Origin: Micromonospora_G sp044458865
GTDB lineage: Bacteria; Actinomycetota; Actinomycetes; Mycobacteriales; Micromonosporaceae
Direction: 5' to 3'
Assembly (NCBI RefSeq): GCF_044458865.1
Contig: NZ_JBITIH010000014.1
Location: 62,001-126,000, forward strand
Length of the DNA: 64,000 bases
Under the pieces are notes generated by a model that searched no databases, was not told where the DNA came from, and worked only from the letters and a program-made list of their open reading frames with translations. The first letter of the stretch is position 1; each line of letters begins with the position of its first letter. The translations under genes were made by a program, and so were the position numbers. This document shows positions 25,162 through 36,000 of this stretch, in pieces.

Positions 25162-25914
25162 TCAGCTGTCGGCGAGGGTCGGGATGTAGCCACCGGCGGG
25201 GCCGCGGACCGCAGCGGAAACCAGTTCCTTGACCCGGTCGGCGGATACGGGGTTGCCCGGGGCCTCGAAGAACAGGCGCTGGGCGTCCGGCAGGGTCAGG
25301 TCCTCCGGAATGGGCGGGGCGTAGGGCAGGACGTAGATCGGAGTCTTGGGCTCGCTGCGCCAGCTGCCGGCGAGGGTGCCGATGTCGACAGCGTCGTAGC
25401 CGAGGAGGTCGAGCAGCTGCGCCACCTCTGCCTTGGCAGCCTCGTCGTTGCCGGCGACGGGCAGGGCGCTGCGGTCGGGAGCGCCTGCGGGGCGGGCCCT
25501 GCTGGCCAGGCGGGCGTGGTCGACGTTGTTGAACGCCTTCACCAGGCGGGCGCCGGCCAGGTGTCGCTGTACCAGCTCGCTGGAGGTCAGCTCGTCGGTG
25601 TCGAGTTCGGCGAGTTGGCCGTCGCGTTGCGGGTAGTAGTTCATCGTGTCGATAACGATCTTGCCCGCGAGGGCGGCTGCGGGTAGCTGCGTGTAGGCGC
25701 CGAGCGGGATTGTCGCCACGACCAGATCGCCGCTCCGAGCGGCTTCGGCGGGCGTGGCCGCCCGGGCGTGTTCGCCGAGTTCGGCGACCAGGTCGGCGAG
25801 GGTGGCGGGGCCGCGGGAGTTGCTCAGGACGACGTCCAGGCCGGCGGCGACGGCGAGACGGCCGAGTGCGCTGCCGATCAGGCCGGTGCCGATGAATCCG
25901 ATGGTCTTGGTCAT
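25162..25914 (-). CDS. F420-dependent NADP reductase-like NAD(P)-binding protein
   Basis: 250 residues. The start MTKTIGFIGTGLIGSALGRLAVAAGLDVVLSNSRGP is the dinucleotide-binding fold of the F420-oxidoreductase/FNO superfamily. DLVVATIPLGAY and KIVIDTMNYYPQRDG follow, then LVKAFNNVDHARL, which is typical of these proteins. The true substrate is unknown; related proteins act as redox enzymes with NADPH. It is divergent from a TetR gene with an operator between them. Confidence 0.8.
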   Translation of the reverse strand: MTKTIGFIGTGLIGSALGRLAVAAGLDVVLSNSRGPATLADLVAELGEHARAATPAEAARSGDLVVATIPLGAYTQLPAAALAGKIVIDTMNYYPQRDGQLAELDTDELTSSELVQRHLAGARLVKAFNNVDHARLASRARPAGAPDRSALPVAGNDEAAKAEVAQLLDLLGYDAVDIGTLAGSWRSEPKTPIYVLPYAPPIPEDLTLPDAQRLFFEAPGNPVSADRVKELVSAAVRGPAGGYIPTLADS

Positions 25915-26012
25915 GGTGGTCTCCAGTTCAGGCGGGCCACGAATGCCGTGAGTCCGGTGATCGCCCCGCGCGGCGTGGGCCGGTGCGAGACGGTGAACCT
26001 CAAGGTCGTGGT

Positions 26013-26027
26013 TGACACTGAGTGTCA
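26013..26027. promoter_or_regulatory. TetR-type operator between the reductase and TetR genes
   Basis: TGACACTGAGTGTCA: 7-bp perfect arms with a single central base, in the 173-bp divergent interval, 60 bp before the TetR start and 98 bp before the reductase start. Confidence 0.6.
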
Positions 26028-26087
26028 GGCTAGCCGGTGAGAATCACATCTGCCACCGCACCCGCGGTGTGCGGGTAGGATCACGTC

Positions 26088-26678
26088 GTGAACGAAGTCG
26101 CGGGTACCAGGACCAGGGACATCGCGCGGGCAGCGGTGCGTACTGAGCTGGCGCAGGTTGCGTTCGGCCTGTTCCGCAGCGAGGGTTTCGAGAAGGTCAC
26201 CCTCGACGATCTCGCTGCGGCGGCCGGCGTGTCGCGCAGCACCTTCCTGCGCTACTTCGGCACCAAGGAGGACGTCGTCGTCGGCGCCTTCGACGTCCTC
26301 GGCGAGCGGGTCGCCGAGGCGCTGCGCGCCCGGCCCGCCGGCGAAGACGACTGGACGGCGCTGCGGCACGCGCTCGAGCCCGTAATCGATCATTACCGTC
26401 AGGACCCGGCCGGCACTCTCGCCCTGGTCCGGTTGGTGATGGCGACCCCCGCGTTGTGCGCACGCCAGCGAGAGAAGCAGCACGGCTGGCGCCCAGGCGT
26501 GGCTCAGGCCCTGGCCGAGCGCAGCCGCCCGCCTGCGATGACAGTCGCCCATGAGGTGCGGGCGGCCGCCGCGCTGGACTGCCTGGACATCTCGGTCGAG
26601 CGCTGGGCCGCCTCCGGCGGCGAACTCGGCCTCGCGGACCTGTTGGACGAAGCCTTCGCCGCCGTCGTCCCGCGCTGA
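26088..26678 (+). CDS. TetR-family transcriptional regulator
   Basis: 196 residues from a GTG. The HTH domain reads LAQVAFGLFRSEGFEKVTLDDLAAAAGVSRSTFLRYFGTKEDVVVGAF, a standard TetR DNA-binding region. The C-terminal ligand domain is helical with a hydrophobic pocket. It most likely represses the divergent NAD(P)-binding reductase through the 26013-26027 palindrome. Confidence 0.88.
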   Translation: MNEVAGTRTRDIARAAVRTELAQVAFGLFRSEGFEKVTLDDLAAAAGVSRSTFLRYFGTKEDVVVGAFDVLGERVAEALRARPAGEDDWTALRHALEPVIDHYRQDPAGTLALVRLVMATPALCARQREKQHGWRPGVAQALAERSRPPAMTVAHEVRAAAALDCLDISVERWAASGGELGLADLLDEAFAAVVPR

Positions 26679-26916
26679 CGACGGTATCTGTCGGTGCCTG
26701 GGCACGGTCGTCCTGCGGCCTTGTTCTCGGGCGGCACCGGGCGGGCGACCGGCGCAGTCTCGCCACCCGTGACAACACCCACGGCGAGATAGCCGCCCGA
26801 GAAACTGGAAGACAAGGGGGCATGACGTCCTCGACCTTGTCGTTCGCACACCAGTCGTGGTCGGCGTACCGGCTAGCCTGTCGGCATGCACACGTCTGGG
26901 TCCGGGACCGACCGCG

Positions 26917-27306
26917 ATGGCTGACGCCGACGACGTCCGTCACGTGGCACTTGCCCTGCCGCACGTGGCCGAGATCGACAGCGAGGGCTTCGACTTCCGG
27001 GTCGCCGACAAGGGGTTCGTCTGGTCCTATCCCGAGCGCCGTCCTGGCCAACCACGCGTCATCCGTACCGACATCGCGGTGTTGCACGTCGGCGACGAGG
27101 CGGAGAAGCAGGCGCTGTTGCTCGGCGAGCCCGACATTTTCTTCACCACATCCGCCTACGACGGGCTTCCTCTGGTGATGCTGCGGTTGGCGGAGGTGGA
27201 TGTCGACCGGCTGAGGGAACTCGTCACCGACGCGTGGCGCATGCGCGCTCCAGAAGCGCTCGCCCGCGACCTCGACGCCGATTCACCGATCCCGAACCTG
27301 GGCTGA
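26917..27306 (+). CDS. YjbR/MmcQ-family protein
   Basis: 129 residues. VRHVALALPHVAEIDSEGFDFRVADKGFVWSYPER at the N-terminus and a DAWRMRAPEALARDL C-terminus fit the YjbR (CyaY-like fold, MmcQ/YjbR) family, often described as putative DNA-binding proteins with no proven function. An in-frame upstream start exists at 26857, but the family begins near ADDVRHVALALP. No strong ribosome binding site. Confidence 0.75.
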   Translation: MADADDVRHVALALPHVAEIDSEGFDFRVADKGFVWSYPERRPGQPRVIRTDIAVLHVGDEAEKQALLLGEPDIFFTTSAYDGLPLVMLRLAEVDVDRLRELVTDAWRMRAPEALARDLDADSPIPNLG

Positions 27307-27480
27307 GCAGGGTCGACGTCAGCGCGACACCTCGGCGGCGGGTAGGTCGAGGATCACCTCCCCACGGCAGAGCCAGTCTCCGGAGTCGTCGGACCCCCGA
27401 AACCTCCTGGCGACAGAGGCGGACCTCGTCCCCGGGCAGCTCGCGGGGAGTGGAGCGAGGGCCAGTCGCCGTCCGGTAAT

Positions 27481-27493
27481 CGAAACCCTTTCG
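27481..27493. promoter_or_regulatory. CGAAA-N3-TTTCG palindrome
   Basis: CGAAACCCTTTCG is a perfect inverted repeat, followed at once by the related GCAAACTTTCGG. It is similar to actinobacterial catabolite/xylan operators (CGAAA-N-TTTCG). Confidence 0.35.
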
Positions 27494-27622
27494 CAAACTT
27501 TCGGACGGGACCGCCACAGACCGAGTCATCGTGTCTCCCGCAGGCGAAGTGTGTGGGCCGGGTTCGGCGACAGCGAGGAGATCGTCGAGAGTAGATCACG
27601 TTTTACCCGTCTGACATCTTGC

Positions 27623-27636
27623 CGAAACCGTTTTCG
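27623..27636. promoter_or_regulatory. second CGAAA-type palindrome
   Basis: CGAAACCGTTTTCG is symmetric at 12 of 14 positions. Same arm motif as 27481-27493. Confidence 0.3.
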
Positions 27637-27935
27637 TGCGCCAGGCTAGCGACCGAAAGTGAGATCCACCACTTTGGCCCCCAGCGTGAGTGACGGGAGA
27701 CGAGAACGCAATGAGGACGTACCCGGTCTCTCGCACGGAGGCGGGGCGAACAGTGACGTTGTGTCGGACGTGGACTTCATGAGCCTCGACCGGGCCCCGC
27801 TGTGTCGTTGGTCGGGTCACCGCGCACTGCTGGTGCGTACACCGGTGGCGCCGCCAACGGCTCTGTCGAGCCGACATGGTCGAGTGCCTCGCCGCGTCCG
27901 CTGACCAGGCGTCCCGGACGTCGAGGGCCGTCGGA

Positions 27936-27949
27936 TGTTAGCGCTAACA
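27936..27949. promoter_or_regulatory. LacI-type operator
   Basis: TGTTAGCGCTAACA is a perfect 14-bp palindrome with the central GCGC typical of LacI-family operators, 136 bp before the first large glycosidase gene. No LacI gene is in the window. Confidence 0.6.
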
Positions 27950-28084
27950 ATGCTGACGTGTCCGGAACCCCCCCACCCCTCATCCTTTGTCAACGACGAC
28001 CACATGCCGCTCGAATCCGCCCCGAGGTGCAGCGATGGCGGCGCCTCACCCGTCCGGCCGCATCGACGACAAGGAGGAAAGAAC

Positions 28085-31000
28085 ATGATCCATAGACGCG
28101 TGCGGAGAGCACCCGTATGGGCCGCCCTGGCCGCCTTGGTGGTGGGAGGGGCGGTCGCCGTGCCATCCCCGGCCCACGCCGCCAGCCCGATCCTGCCCGG
28201 CAACGAGGGCGACGTCGGGGTCTACACCAACGGGCAGAGCCACGCCATGGAGATCGGGGACCCGGTCTACGCCAATGTCGGCGACGTTGCCGCGCAGCTC
28301 GATCCCGGGGTGCCGTTCACCGCCGGCAGCATGCACCAGTCGATCTTCGAAAAGGATCTCGCCGCCGGCGGCACGGACTACTACCTCGACCGGGTGCTCG
28401 GCGTACGCGGAGCTATCGGGTCGGCGGTGCTGATGACCAGGGGCCGTTCCCTCTACATGCGCGGCGCGAGCAACAACAACTTCACCGTCATGGGATTCGC
28501 CGGCAGCACGTACGTCGGCGGCCCGAACAACCTCGGCAACCTCTACACCGTCACCGTGCCCGGGCAGACCGTCGCCGAGGTCAACGCCAACCGGTTCAAC
28601 GCGCCGAGCCACGCCAGGAGCCGGTACACGATCGGCACCACCGGAGTCACCGCCGACCTGACGAAGTTCATCACCTACGACAACGTCGCCGTCACCTCCA
28701 TCGACTTCGCCAACCCCGGTGGCGCACCGGCGACGTTCACCGTCCGCGCTGCCTCGCCGCTGGCCACCCAACCCGGACACGGACCGGCCGAACTCACCGG
28801 CACCCGTACGATCACCAGCGGATCCAACAACGGTCTTGTCGACACCGCGTGGAACACCGTCACGATCGACCTCACCGGCGCCGGCTTCACCCGTACCGGC
28901 AGCAACCTCGACCGTGAGATCACCGTGCCGGCCGGCGGCTCGGTGTCGCTCTCGGTCGTCGGCGCCGTCTCCTCGGCGACACTGCCCCAAACGGTCGAGA
29001 GCTACCAGGGGTACGCCGCCATGTCGCCGGTCGCGGCCGTGCGCGCCGGCCTCACCGAGTTCAACCGCCGCTGGGCCCAGGACATCCCCTACATCGACAT
29101 CCCGGACCCCGCCCTGGAGAAGGCCATCGTCTACCGCTGGTGGGGCGAGCGTTACAACAGTCTCGACGCCAACGCACCCGGCCACGTCTACCAGTACCCG
29201 ACGACGATCGAGGGGGTGAACCTCTACCAGAACGCCGTCGCGCTGACCCAGCCGATGCACCTGCAGGACACCAAGTGGATCCGCACGCCCTACCTGCCGT
29301 ACGGCCAGATCCTCAACATCGGCGAGCTTTCCGGCTCCTCGGCCTTTCTGGACAGCCCTGGCCACACCAGCTGGAACAACCACTACTCGCAGTACCTCGG
29401 CACCGCCGGGCTTGAGGCGTACAACGTGCACGGCGGGGGTACGGAGATCGCCCGCAAGTTCGCCGGCTACTTCGAGGGCGATGGTGTCGGTCAGCTCGAA
29501 CACTACGACGGCAACGACGACAACCTGATCGCCTACGACACCAACTACATGCCGGGCAACGACGCCGACGCCATCTCCTTCGGATATCCGAAGGTCAACG
29601 GCGGCGGACCTGGCGCGCGCACCATCGAGCGGCCCGAGTCGGCGTACGTGTGGGGGGCGTTCGACGCCGCCCGGCAGCTCTACCAGATTTCCGGGGCCGA
29701 CCAGGCCAAGATCGACCAGACGGCCGCTTCAGCCGACCGCATCCGCGACGCGATCCTCGACCGGCTGTGGAGCCCCGACATGCGGATGTTCCTGGCCGGC
29801 ACCTCCCACGGGGCCAGCTCCGCGAGCAGCTCCAACGGCAGGGCGAACCCGCTGCCGTCGGCGGCTCGTGACCTGATTCCGGCCAAGGAGTCGAACCTGT
29901 ACGACGTCTACGCCGAGAACCTCATTCCGTTCGACCAGTGGCAGACGTACGTCGACGGGTACCGCTTCCTCACCTACGGCGACAACTTCCCGATCTTCCC
30001 GTTCTACACCGCCAACCAGTACGACCGGACCGCCTACGGCGTCGGCGGCTCCAACAACTTCTCCAACATCAACTTCACCGTCCAGTACCGGGGCGTCCGC
30101 TCGGCACTGCGCCACTACGACCCCGAGCAGAAGTACGTCACCCCGGCGTACGCCAAGCGCCTGCTGGACTGGATGGCCTGGAGCATCTACCCGAACGCCG
30201 ACCTACGCGCCCCGAACCAGGCCGAGTACTACTCCAACTGGAACGCGACCGCGAAGACCTACAACCGCAACAACCCGAACCACGTGATGCTCGGCAACAT
30301 GAACTACATCTTCGTCGAGGACATGGCGGGCCTCCAGCCACGCTCCGACGACAAGATCGAACTGTGGCCGATCAAGTTCGGTTACGACCACTTCATGGCC
30401 AACAACCTGCGCTACCACGGTCACGACGTCACGGTCGTCTGGGACCCGGACGGCAGCAAATACGGCCTGGGTGCCGGCTACAGCCTGTTCCTCGACGGCG
30501 AGAAGAAGGTCAGCACCGACAAGCTCGGCAAGCTCACCTACGACCCGAACACGAACGAGGTCGACGTCGAGGACGGCCTCGCCGTCACCTTCGCCGCGAC
30601 GACCGGGACCGAGTTCCCGAACGCGGTGGGCACCGCTATCACCGACGAGCGCGTCGTCGGGTACCTCAAGACGGCCGGCATCGACCTCACCGAGGACGCA
30701 CCGAACCTCGCGTCCGGCGCCCAGCTCAGCTCGTCGTACACCCAACAGGGCGTGCGACCGACGCCGTGGCGGCAGTTCCACACGCCCGGCTGGAGTACCA
30801 CCTCGATGAACTACACCCCCGGCGCGATCAAGGAGACGGAGCGGCCGGTGTCGCTGGCGTCGGTGACCGACGGCGTCACGGCCAACGAGCCGTACTGGGG
30901 CAACTACGGCACGACCGACCGGAACGGCTACGTCGAGCTCGACCTCGGATCGGCCACGTCCTTCGACAACGTCAAGGTGTACGTCGTCAGCGACCGGCAG

Positions 31001-32824
31001 GCCGGTGGCTACCGCGAGCCCGCGCGTTGGTGGGTCCAGATCCCCGACGGCAACGGAGGTTGGAAGGAGGTACCGGGTCAGTTCAAGAACCCGACCGTTC
31101 CGTCGGCGAAGTTCAACGAGGCGCTCTTCGAGTCGGTGACGTCGAACAAGCTGCGCATCGCGTTCACGAACAACCCGACCTTCTTCACGGCGATCTCCGA
31201 GATCCAGGTGTTCGATTCGGGGCGGGACGTGCCGGACGTCTCCAACCAGGCACCTGAGGTGACGGCCACGCGTGACGGTTCGGCGGACGGCAACCTCTCC
31301 ACCCGCCTGGTCGGCACGGCGTCCGACGACGGCATTCCCTACGACAACGAACTCACCTTCGGCTGGGAAACCGTCTCCGCCCCGCAGGGGGCGGGCGTGA
31401 TCTTCTCCGATGCGAGGGCGCTGACGACCCGGGTCACCGGGACGCTCCCCGGCGACTACGTGTTCCGCCTCTTCGCCGACGACGGTGAGAAACGCTCGGA
31501 GGCAACGGTCACGGTCACCATCACCGAGCGGGAGGTCGTCGCGGAGTTCGGCTCGTCGGCGACAATCAGCACCAGTGGCACCGCGTCGTGGGAGAACCAC
31601 CAGCGGGTCAGTGAGGCCAGCACCCCGAGCAATTCGAACCCGGGTGCCGGGACCGGCTGGGGTAACTGGGGTCAGCCGCAGAACGGCACCAGCGTCGAGC
31701 GGCAGGCGTGGATCCAGTACCGGTGGACCTCGCCGGTGCGACTGTCGTCGACCGACATCTACTGGTACGACGACAACGGCGGCACCCGCCGGCCCACGGC
31801 CACGACCTACGCGATCGAGAGTTCGACCGACGGCACCACCTGGACGCCGGTCACCCTCACCGAGGGCTCGGCATACGCCGACGGTCTGGCCACCAACGCC
31901 TACAACCACCTCGACTTCGAGCCGGTCACCACCAGCCAGTTGCGGATCCGCATCTGGGGTGTCCAGGGTGCCGGCGCGGGTACGGGCGTGCTGCGCTGGC
32001 GTGCCAACGGCGAAACGGTCGGCTCGGTGCGCTCGCCGGTGCTCATGCGGACTGCCGTGGGACAGGTTCCCACCCTGCCCAGCACGCTTGACGCGGTCTA
32101 CGCCAGCGGCGCCCGTGGTGCCGTCGGGTTCAACTGGCAGACGATCACGCCCGAGATGGTCGCGGAGACGAACGTCGAACCGTTCGTGGTCTACGGCACG
32201 AACGACGCGTACGGCCTGATCGCCGAGGCCCGCGTCTACGTACGGCCCGAGACGTCCCCGGGCGGGATCTCGATCCAGGGCGCCGAGGCGTTCGAACAGA
32301 CCGTCGAGGTGGGCGAACTGCCCTACCTGCCGAACAAGGTGGAGGTCTCCTACAACGACGGCTCCCGGGACAACCAGGCCATCGGTGTCGACTGGGACTT
32401 CGACGAGAGCATCGTCGACACAGCCGGTCGTTACACCATCGTCGGCGACCTGATCCTGCCCGAGTACGTCGGCCAGGCCGGCGCGACCCGGACCACGCTG
32501 ACCCTCACCGTGGGCGACGTCCCGGAACCCCCGACCTGGGACGTGGAGGTGCAGGCACGTACCCAGTGCATCGGCACCAACGCCTACGTCTCGGTCAGTG
32601 CCCGCAACGTCGACTCCGTGCCGCTCACCATCGAGCTGGTCACGCCGTACGGGTCGCGCACGGTGTCCGACGTCGCTCCGGGGAAGTCCGCCTACCAGGC
32701 ATTCCACACCCGCTCCGGTTCGGTGCAGGCGGCAACCGCGACGGTGCGGGCCACCGGAACCGTCAACGGACAGCCGGTATCAGCGGAGATCGCGGCGCCG
32801 TTCGGCGCGGTCAGCTGCGGCTAG
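28085..32824 (+). CDS. giant secreted six-hairpin-type glycosidase candidate with discoidin and Ig-like domains
   Basis: 1579 residues. A Sec signal peptide ends near SPAHA (residue 36). A large N-terminal catalytic region (about 40-860) has a beta-sandwich part, then a helical part rich in Trp/Tyr/Asn (AIVYRWWGERYNSLDANAPG, YDVYAENLIPFDQW, AEYYSNWNATAKTYNRNNPN), resembling (alpha/alpha)6 MGH1/GH63-like enzymes. I cannot assign a GH family or catalytic residues. Then come a discoidin (F5/8 C, CBM32-like) domain (870-1048), an Ig/PKD-like domain (1053-1150), a second discoidin-like domain (1151-1312), two Big_4 Ig-like domains (1315-1478) and a C-terminal module (1483-1579) shared with the next protein. 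The start at 28085 has AAGGAGGAAAG. Probable role: extracellular plant-glycan hydrolysis. Confidence 0.8.
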   Translation: MIHRRVRRAPVWAALAALVVGGAVAVPSPAHAASPILPGNEGDVGVYTNGQSHAMEIGDPVYANVGDVAAQLDPGVPFTAGSMHQSIFEKDLAAGGTDYYLDRVLGVRGAIGSAVLMTRGRSLYMRGASNNNFTVMGFAGSTYVGGPNNLGNLYTVTVPGQTVAEVNANRFNAPSHARSRYTIGTTGVTADLTKFITYDNVAVTSIDFANPGGAPATFTVRAASPLATQPGHGPAELTGTRTITSGSNNGLVDTAWNTVTIDLTGAGFTRTGSNLDREITVPAGGSVSLSVVGAVSSATLPQTVESYQGYAAMSPVAAVRAGLTEFNRRWAQDIPYIDIPDPALEKAIVYRWWGERYNSLDANAPGHVYQYPTTIEGVNLYQNAVALTQPMHLQDTKWIRTPYLPYGQILNIGELSGSSAFLDSPGHTSWNNHYSQYLGTAGLEAYNVHGGGTEIARKFAGYFEGDGVGQLEHYDGNDDNLIAYDTNYMPGNDADAISFGYPKVNGGGPGARTIERPESAYVWGAFDAARQLYQISGADQAKIDQTAASADRIRDAILDRLWSPDMRMFLAGTSHGASSASSSNGRANPLPSAARDLIPAKESNLYDVYAENLIPFDQWQTYVDGYRFLTYGDNFPIFPFYTANQYDRTAYGVGGSNNFSNINFTVQYRGVRSALRHYDPEQKYVTPAYAKRLLDWMAWSIYPNADLRAPNQAEYYSNWNATAKTYNRNNPNHVMLGNMNYIFVEDMAGLQPRSDDKIELWPIKFGYDHFMANNLRYHGHDVTVVWDPDGSKYGLGAGYSLFLDGEKKVSTDKLGKLTYDPNTNEVDVEDGLAVTFAATTGTEFPNAVGTAITDERVVGYLKTAGIDLTEDAPNLASGAQLSSSYTQQGVRPTPWRQFHTPGWSTTSMNYTPGAIKETERPVSLASVTDGVTANEPYWGNYGTTDRNGYVELDLGSATSFDNVKVYVVSDRQAGGYREPARWWVQIPDGNGGWKEVPGQFKNPTVPSAKFNEALFESVTSNKLRIAFTNNPTFFTAISEIQVFDSGRDVPDVSNQAPEVTATRDGSADGNLSTRLVGTASDDGIPYDNELTFGWETVSAPQGAGVIFSDARALTTRVTGTLPGDYVFRLFADDGEKRSEATVTVTITEREVVAEFGSSATISTSGTASWENHQRVSEASTPSNSNPGAGTGWGNWGQPQNGTSVERQAWIQYRWTSPVRLSSTDIYWYDDNGGTRRPTATTYAIESSTDGTTWTPVTLTEGSAYADGLATNAYNHLDFEPVTTSQLRIRIWGVQGAGAGTGVLRWRANGETVGSVRSPVLMRTAVGQVPTLPSTLDAVYASGARGAVGFNWQTITPEMVAETNVEPFVVYGTNDAYGLIAEARVYVRPETSPGGISIQGAEAFEQTVEVGELPYLPNKVEVSYNDGSRDNQAIGVDWDFDESIVDTAGRYTIVGDLILPEYVGQAGATRTTLTLTVGDVPEPPTWDVEVQARTQCIGTNAYVSVSARNVDSVPLTIELVTPYGSRTVSDVAPGKSAYQAFHTRSGSVQAATATVRATGTVNGQPVSAEIAAPFGAVSCG

Positions 32825-32838
32825 CTCTTCCCGGTGGT

Positions 32839-33024
<186 letters not shown>

Positions 33025-33057
33025 ACCACCCCGTCCACCAGTGAGGAGATCGACACC

Positions 33058-36000
33058 GTGAACACCACTGTGGGGCGCGGCGCCCTCCCACCCACCCTCG
33101 GGCCGTCACGCCGGTTCCGCAGGGCGGTCGCCGCGGCGGCGGTCGCCGTGCTCGCCGCCGGTGGCCTGGTCACGATCGCCGCGCCGGCCCATGCCGCGGA
33201 CTCGTACACCTTCACCGACACCGTCAATCCCATCCTCGGCGATGGCAGCTACTACTCGGCCGACCCGGCGCCGATCGTGGTGCCGGCCGGCGCTCCCGGC
33301 AACGACAGTGGCCGCGACGAGCTCTACATCTACACCGGTCACGACGAGGCCGGGCCGTCCACCAACGACTTCGTGATGAACGGGTGGGGTGCGTTCCGTA
33401 CCACCGACGTCGACGCCGGCGAGTGGACCCACTTTCCGTCGTTGATGCGCCCGGAACAGGTCTTCTCCTGGGCGACGCCCGCACGGGCCTACGCGGGCCA
33501 GGTGATTCAGGGCGTCGACGGGCGCTACTACTGGTACGTGCCGATCAACGAGCGGGACAGCCCGGCGTCGGACAAGTTCGCGATCGGCGTGGCCGTCTCG
33601 GAGAGCCCGACTGGCCCGTGGACCGACCACGCGGGCGGGCCGATCATCTCCCAGCGGGTACCCACAGCGAACAACATCCACAACATCGACCCGACGATCC
33701 TCGTCGACGGCACGGCCCCGAACCAGCGGGTGTACCTCTGGTGGGGCTCGTTCAGCCAGTTGCGGATGCTGGAGCTCCGGCAGGACATGAAGACCCCGGT
33801 CGGCACCCCGCGCTCCGTCACCGGCCTTACCGGCTTCTTCGAGGCGGCCTGGGCGTTCAAGCGCGGTGGCACCTACTACCTGGCGTACGCCGGAAACAAC
33901 GCCGGCCCGACCTCCCCGTGCACCCCGGCGAACTACCACGCCTGCATCGCGTACGCGACGGCTTCGTCCCCCGAAGGGCCGTGGACCTACCGGGGGACCG
34001 TACTGCGCCCGGTTTCCTCGACAACGAGCCACCCGGGAATCCTGGAGTTCAACGGCGAGTGGTACTTCGCGTACCACACCGCCGACGCCACAGGTGGCGG
34101 TCACTTCCGACGATCGGTGGCGATCGACCGGCTCGACTGGGACGACACGCAGACCCCGCCACGGATGAAGCTCGTCACGCCGACGCCGGCCAAGGGACGC
34201 GACCTCACACCCCGACCGAACATCGCGCAGGACGCGAAGGTCACCGTCTCCAACGAGCCGGTCCCGACGCAGTACTGGGTGAAGGCGCTCAACGACGAGA
34301 TTGTCCGGGCCAATCCGCTTCCGCCGGACATGTGGGGAACCTGGACGGGCAGCAACCCGCCGCAGCAGTGGGTGCAGTACGCGTGGGACCAGCCGATGCG
34401 GATCTCCGGTTCGCAGATCGACTTCTGGAACGACCAGCCGCAGGGCAGCGGTGTGGGCGTCGCCGCCCCCGCCCGCTGGCGGATCCAGTACTGGGACATC
34501 GGCACCGGACAGTGGTCGGACGTGCCGAACCCGAGCGGCTTCCCGACCAGCACCCAGGGTCTCCAGAACACGACGTTCGACGCGGTGACGACCACACAGG
34601 TTCGCGCGGTGTTCGACGCGTCGACCAACGGCAGCACGTACTCGGCGGTGGCGGTCGAGGAGTGGAAGATCCTTGCCGCGCAGCCGGAGGCCGTCAGCGC
34701 ACCGGCGGTGACGGTCGAGGTGGGGGAGAGGGAGTTGCCCGACACCGTCGACGCGTCGTTCGGCGCAGCCTCGTTGCGGGTGCCGGTCTTCTGGGATCCG
34801 GTGACGCCGGAGCAGGTCGCGCAGCCCGGCACGTTCACGGTCCGGGGCACCGTGCTCGGCTACGCCGCCGGCCGGGTAACCGCGCAGGTCAGGGTGATCT
34901 CACCCGGCGACACCGATGGGGACGAGAGTCCGCCGACGCTGACGCTCACACCCAGCGGTAGCGCCGGCAGTGCGGGCTGGTTCCGGTCGGCGGTGCGGGC
35001 GCGGATCGTCGGTGTCGACGACCGGGGAGGCAGGCTGACCATCGAGGCGCGGATCGACGACGGTCAGCCGGTGGTGGCGAGCGACGTACGCTCCGCCGAC
35101 GTCAACGTGTCCGGGGACGGCCAGCACACCGTCACGGCGACCGCTACCGACCGCGCCGGCAACGTCTCGGAGCCCACGACCCTTGCCGTACGCATCGACA
35201 CCACGGCGCCGGTCAGCGTGGCCACCGTGAACAGCGCCGCCCGGTCTGTCACGGTGACCGCGAGCGATGCGACGTCCGGGGTGGCGAGGATCGAGTACGC
35301 CATCGGTCTCGGTGGGTGGACCGCCTACGGCGGTGCGATCGTGGCACCCGACTCGAACCGGCACATCGTGTCGTTCCGTGCGCTCGATGCGGCCGGGAAC
35401 CTGGAGACGGCCAGGACGGTGGCCATTCCGGCGGACCTGTCCGGCCCACTCAGCGGCAATATCGGTCCGATCGCGACCCCGACCGCCTCCTACACGGCGG
35501 GCTGGAACAGCGTCACCGCCCTCAACGACGGCGCCGACCCGTCGAGCCCGAGCCAGGCGCAGATCTGGGGCACCTGGTCCGGCACCCGTCCGGCGACCCA
35601 GTGGGTCCAGTACGACTGGGCCCGCCCGGTACGCGTCACCGGCACGGAGCTGAAGTTCTGGCGGGACGCCAACCGTGGCACCGGCGACGGCGTCGCCGAA
35701 CCCGACGGCTGGGTGCTGCAGTACTGGGACGAGGCCAACTCGGCCTGGCGGGACGTGACCGGGGCGACCAACTACGGCACGAGCACCACCGCGTTCAACA
35801 CCGTCACGTTCGATCCCGTCACCACGCCACGGGTTCGGGCCACGATCCGGGCCAACGGCAACGGCACCACCTACTCGGCGGTCGCGATCACCGACTGGCG
35901 GGTCTTCGCCGACGACCCGGGCGTCCCACCACGTCTGCCCGTCACGGTCACCACGAGGGCCCGGTGCCTCGACGGCAGGGCGTACGTCGCCGTGCAGGCG

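Larger units (their letters stand above)
27307..28084. other. long regulatory interval upstream of the glycan-degradation cluster
   Basis: 778 bp without a supported gene. It contains three palindromes described separately (27481-27493, 27623-27636, 27936-27949) and ends with the AAGGAGGAAAG ribosome binding site of the first large gene. Confidence 0.5.
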
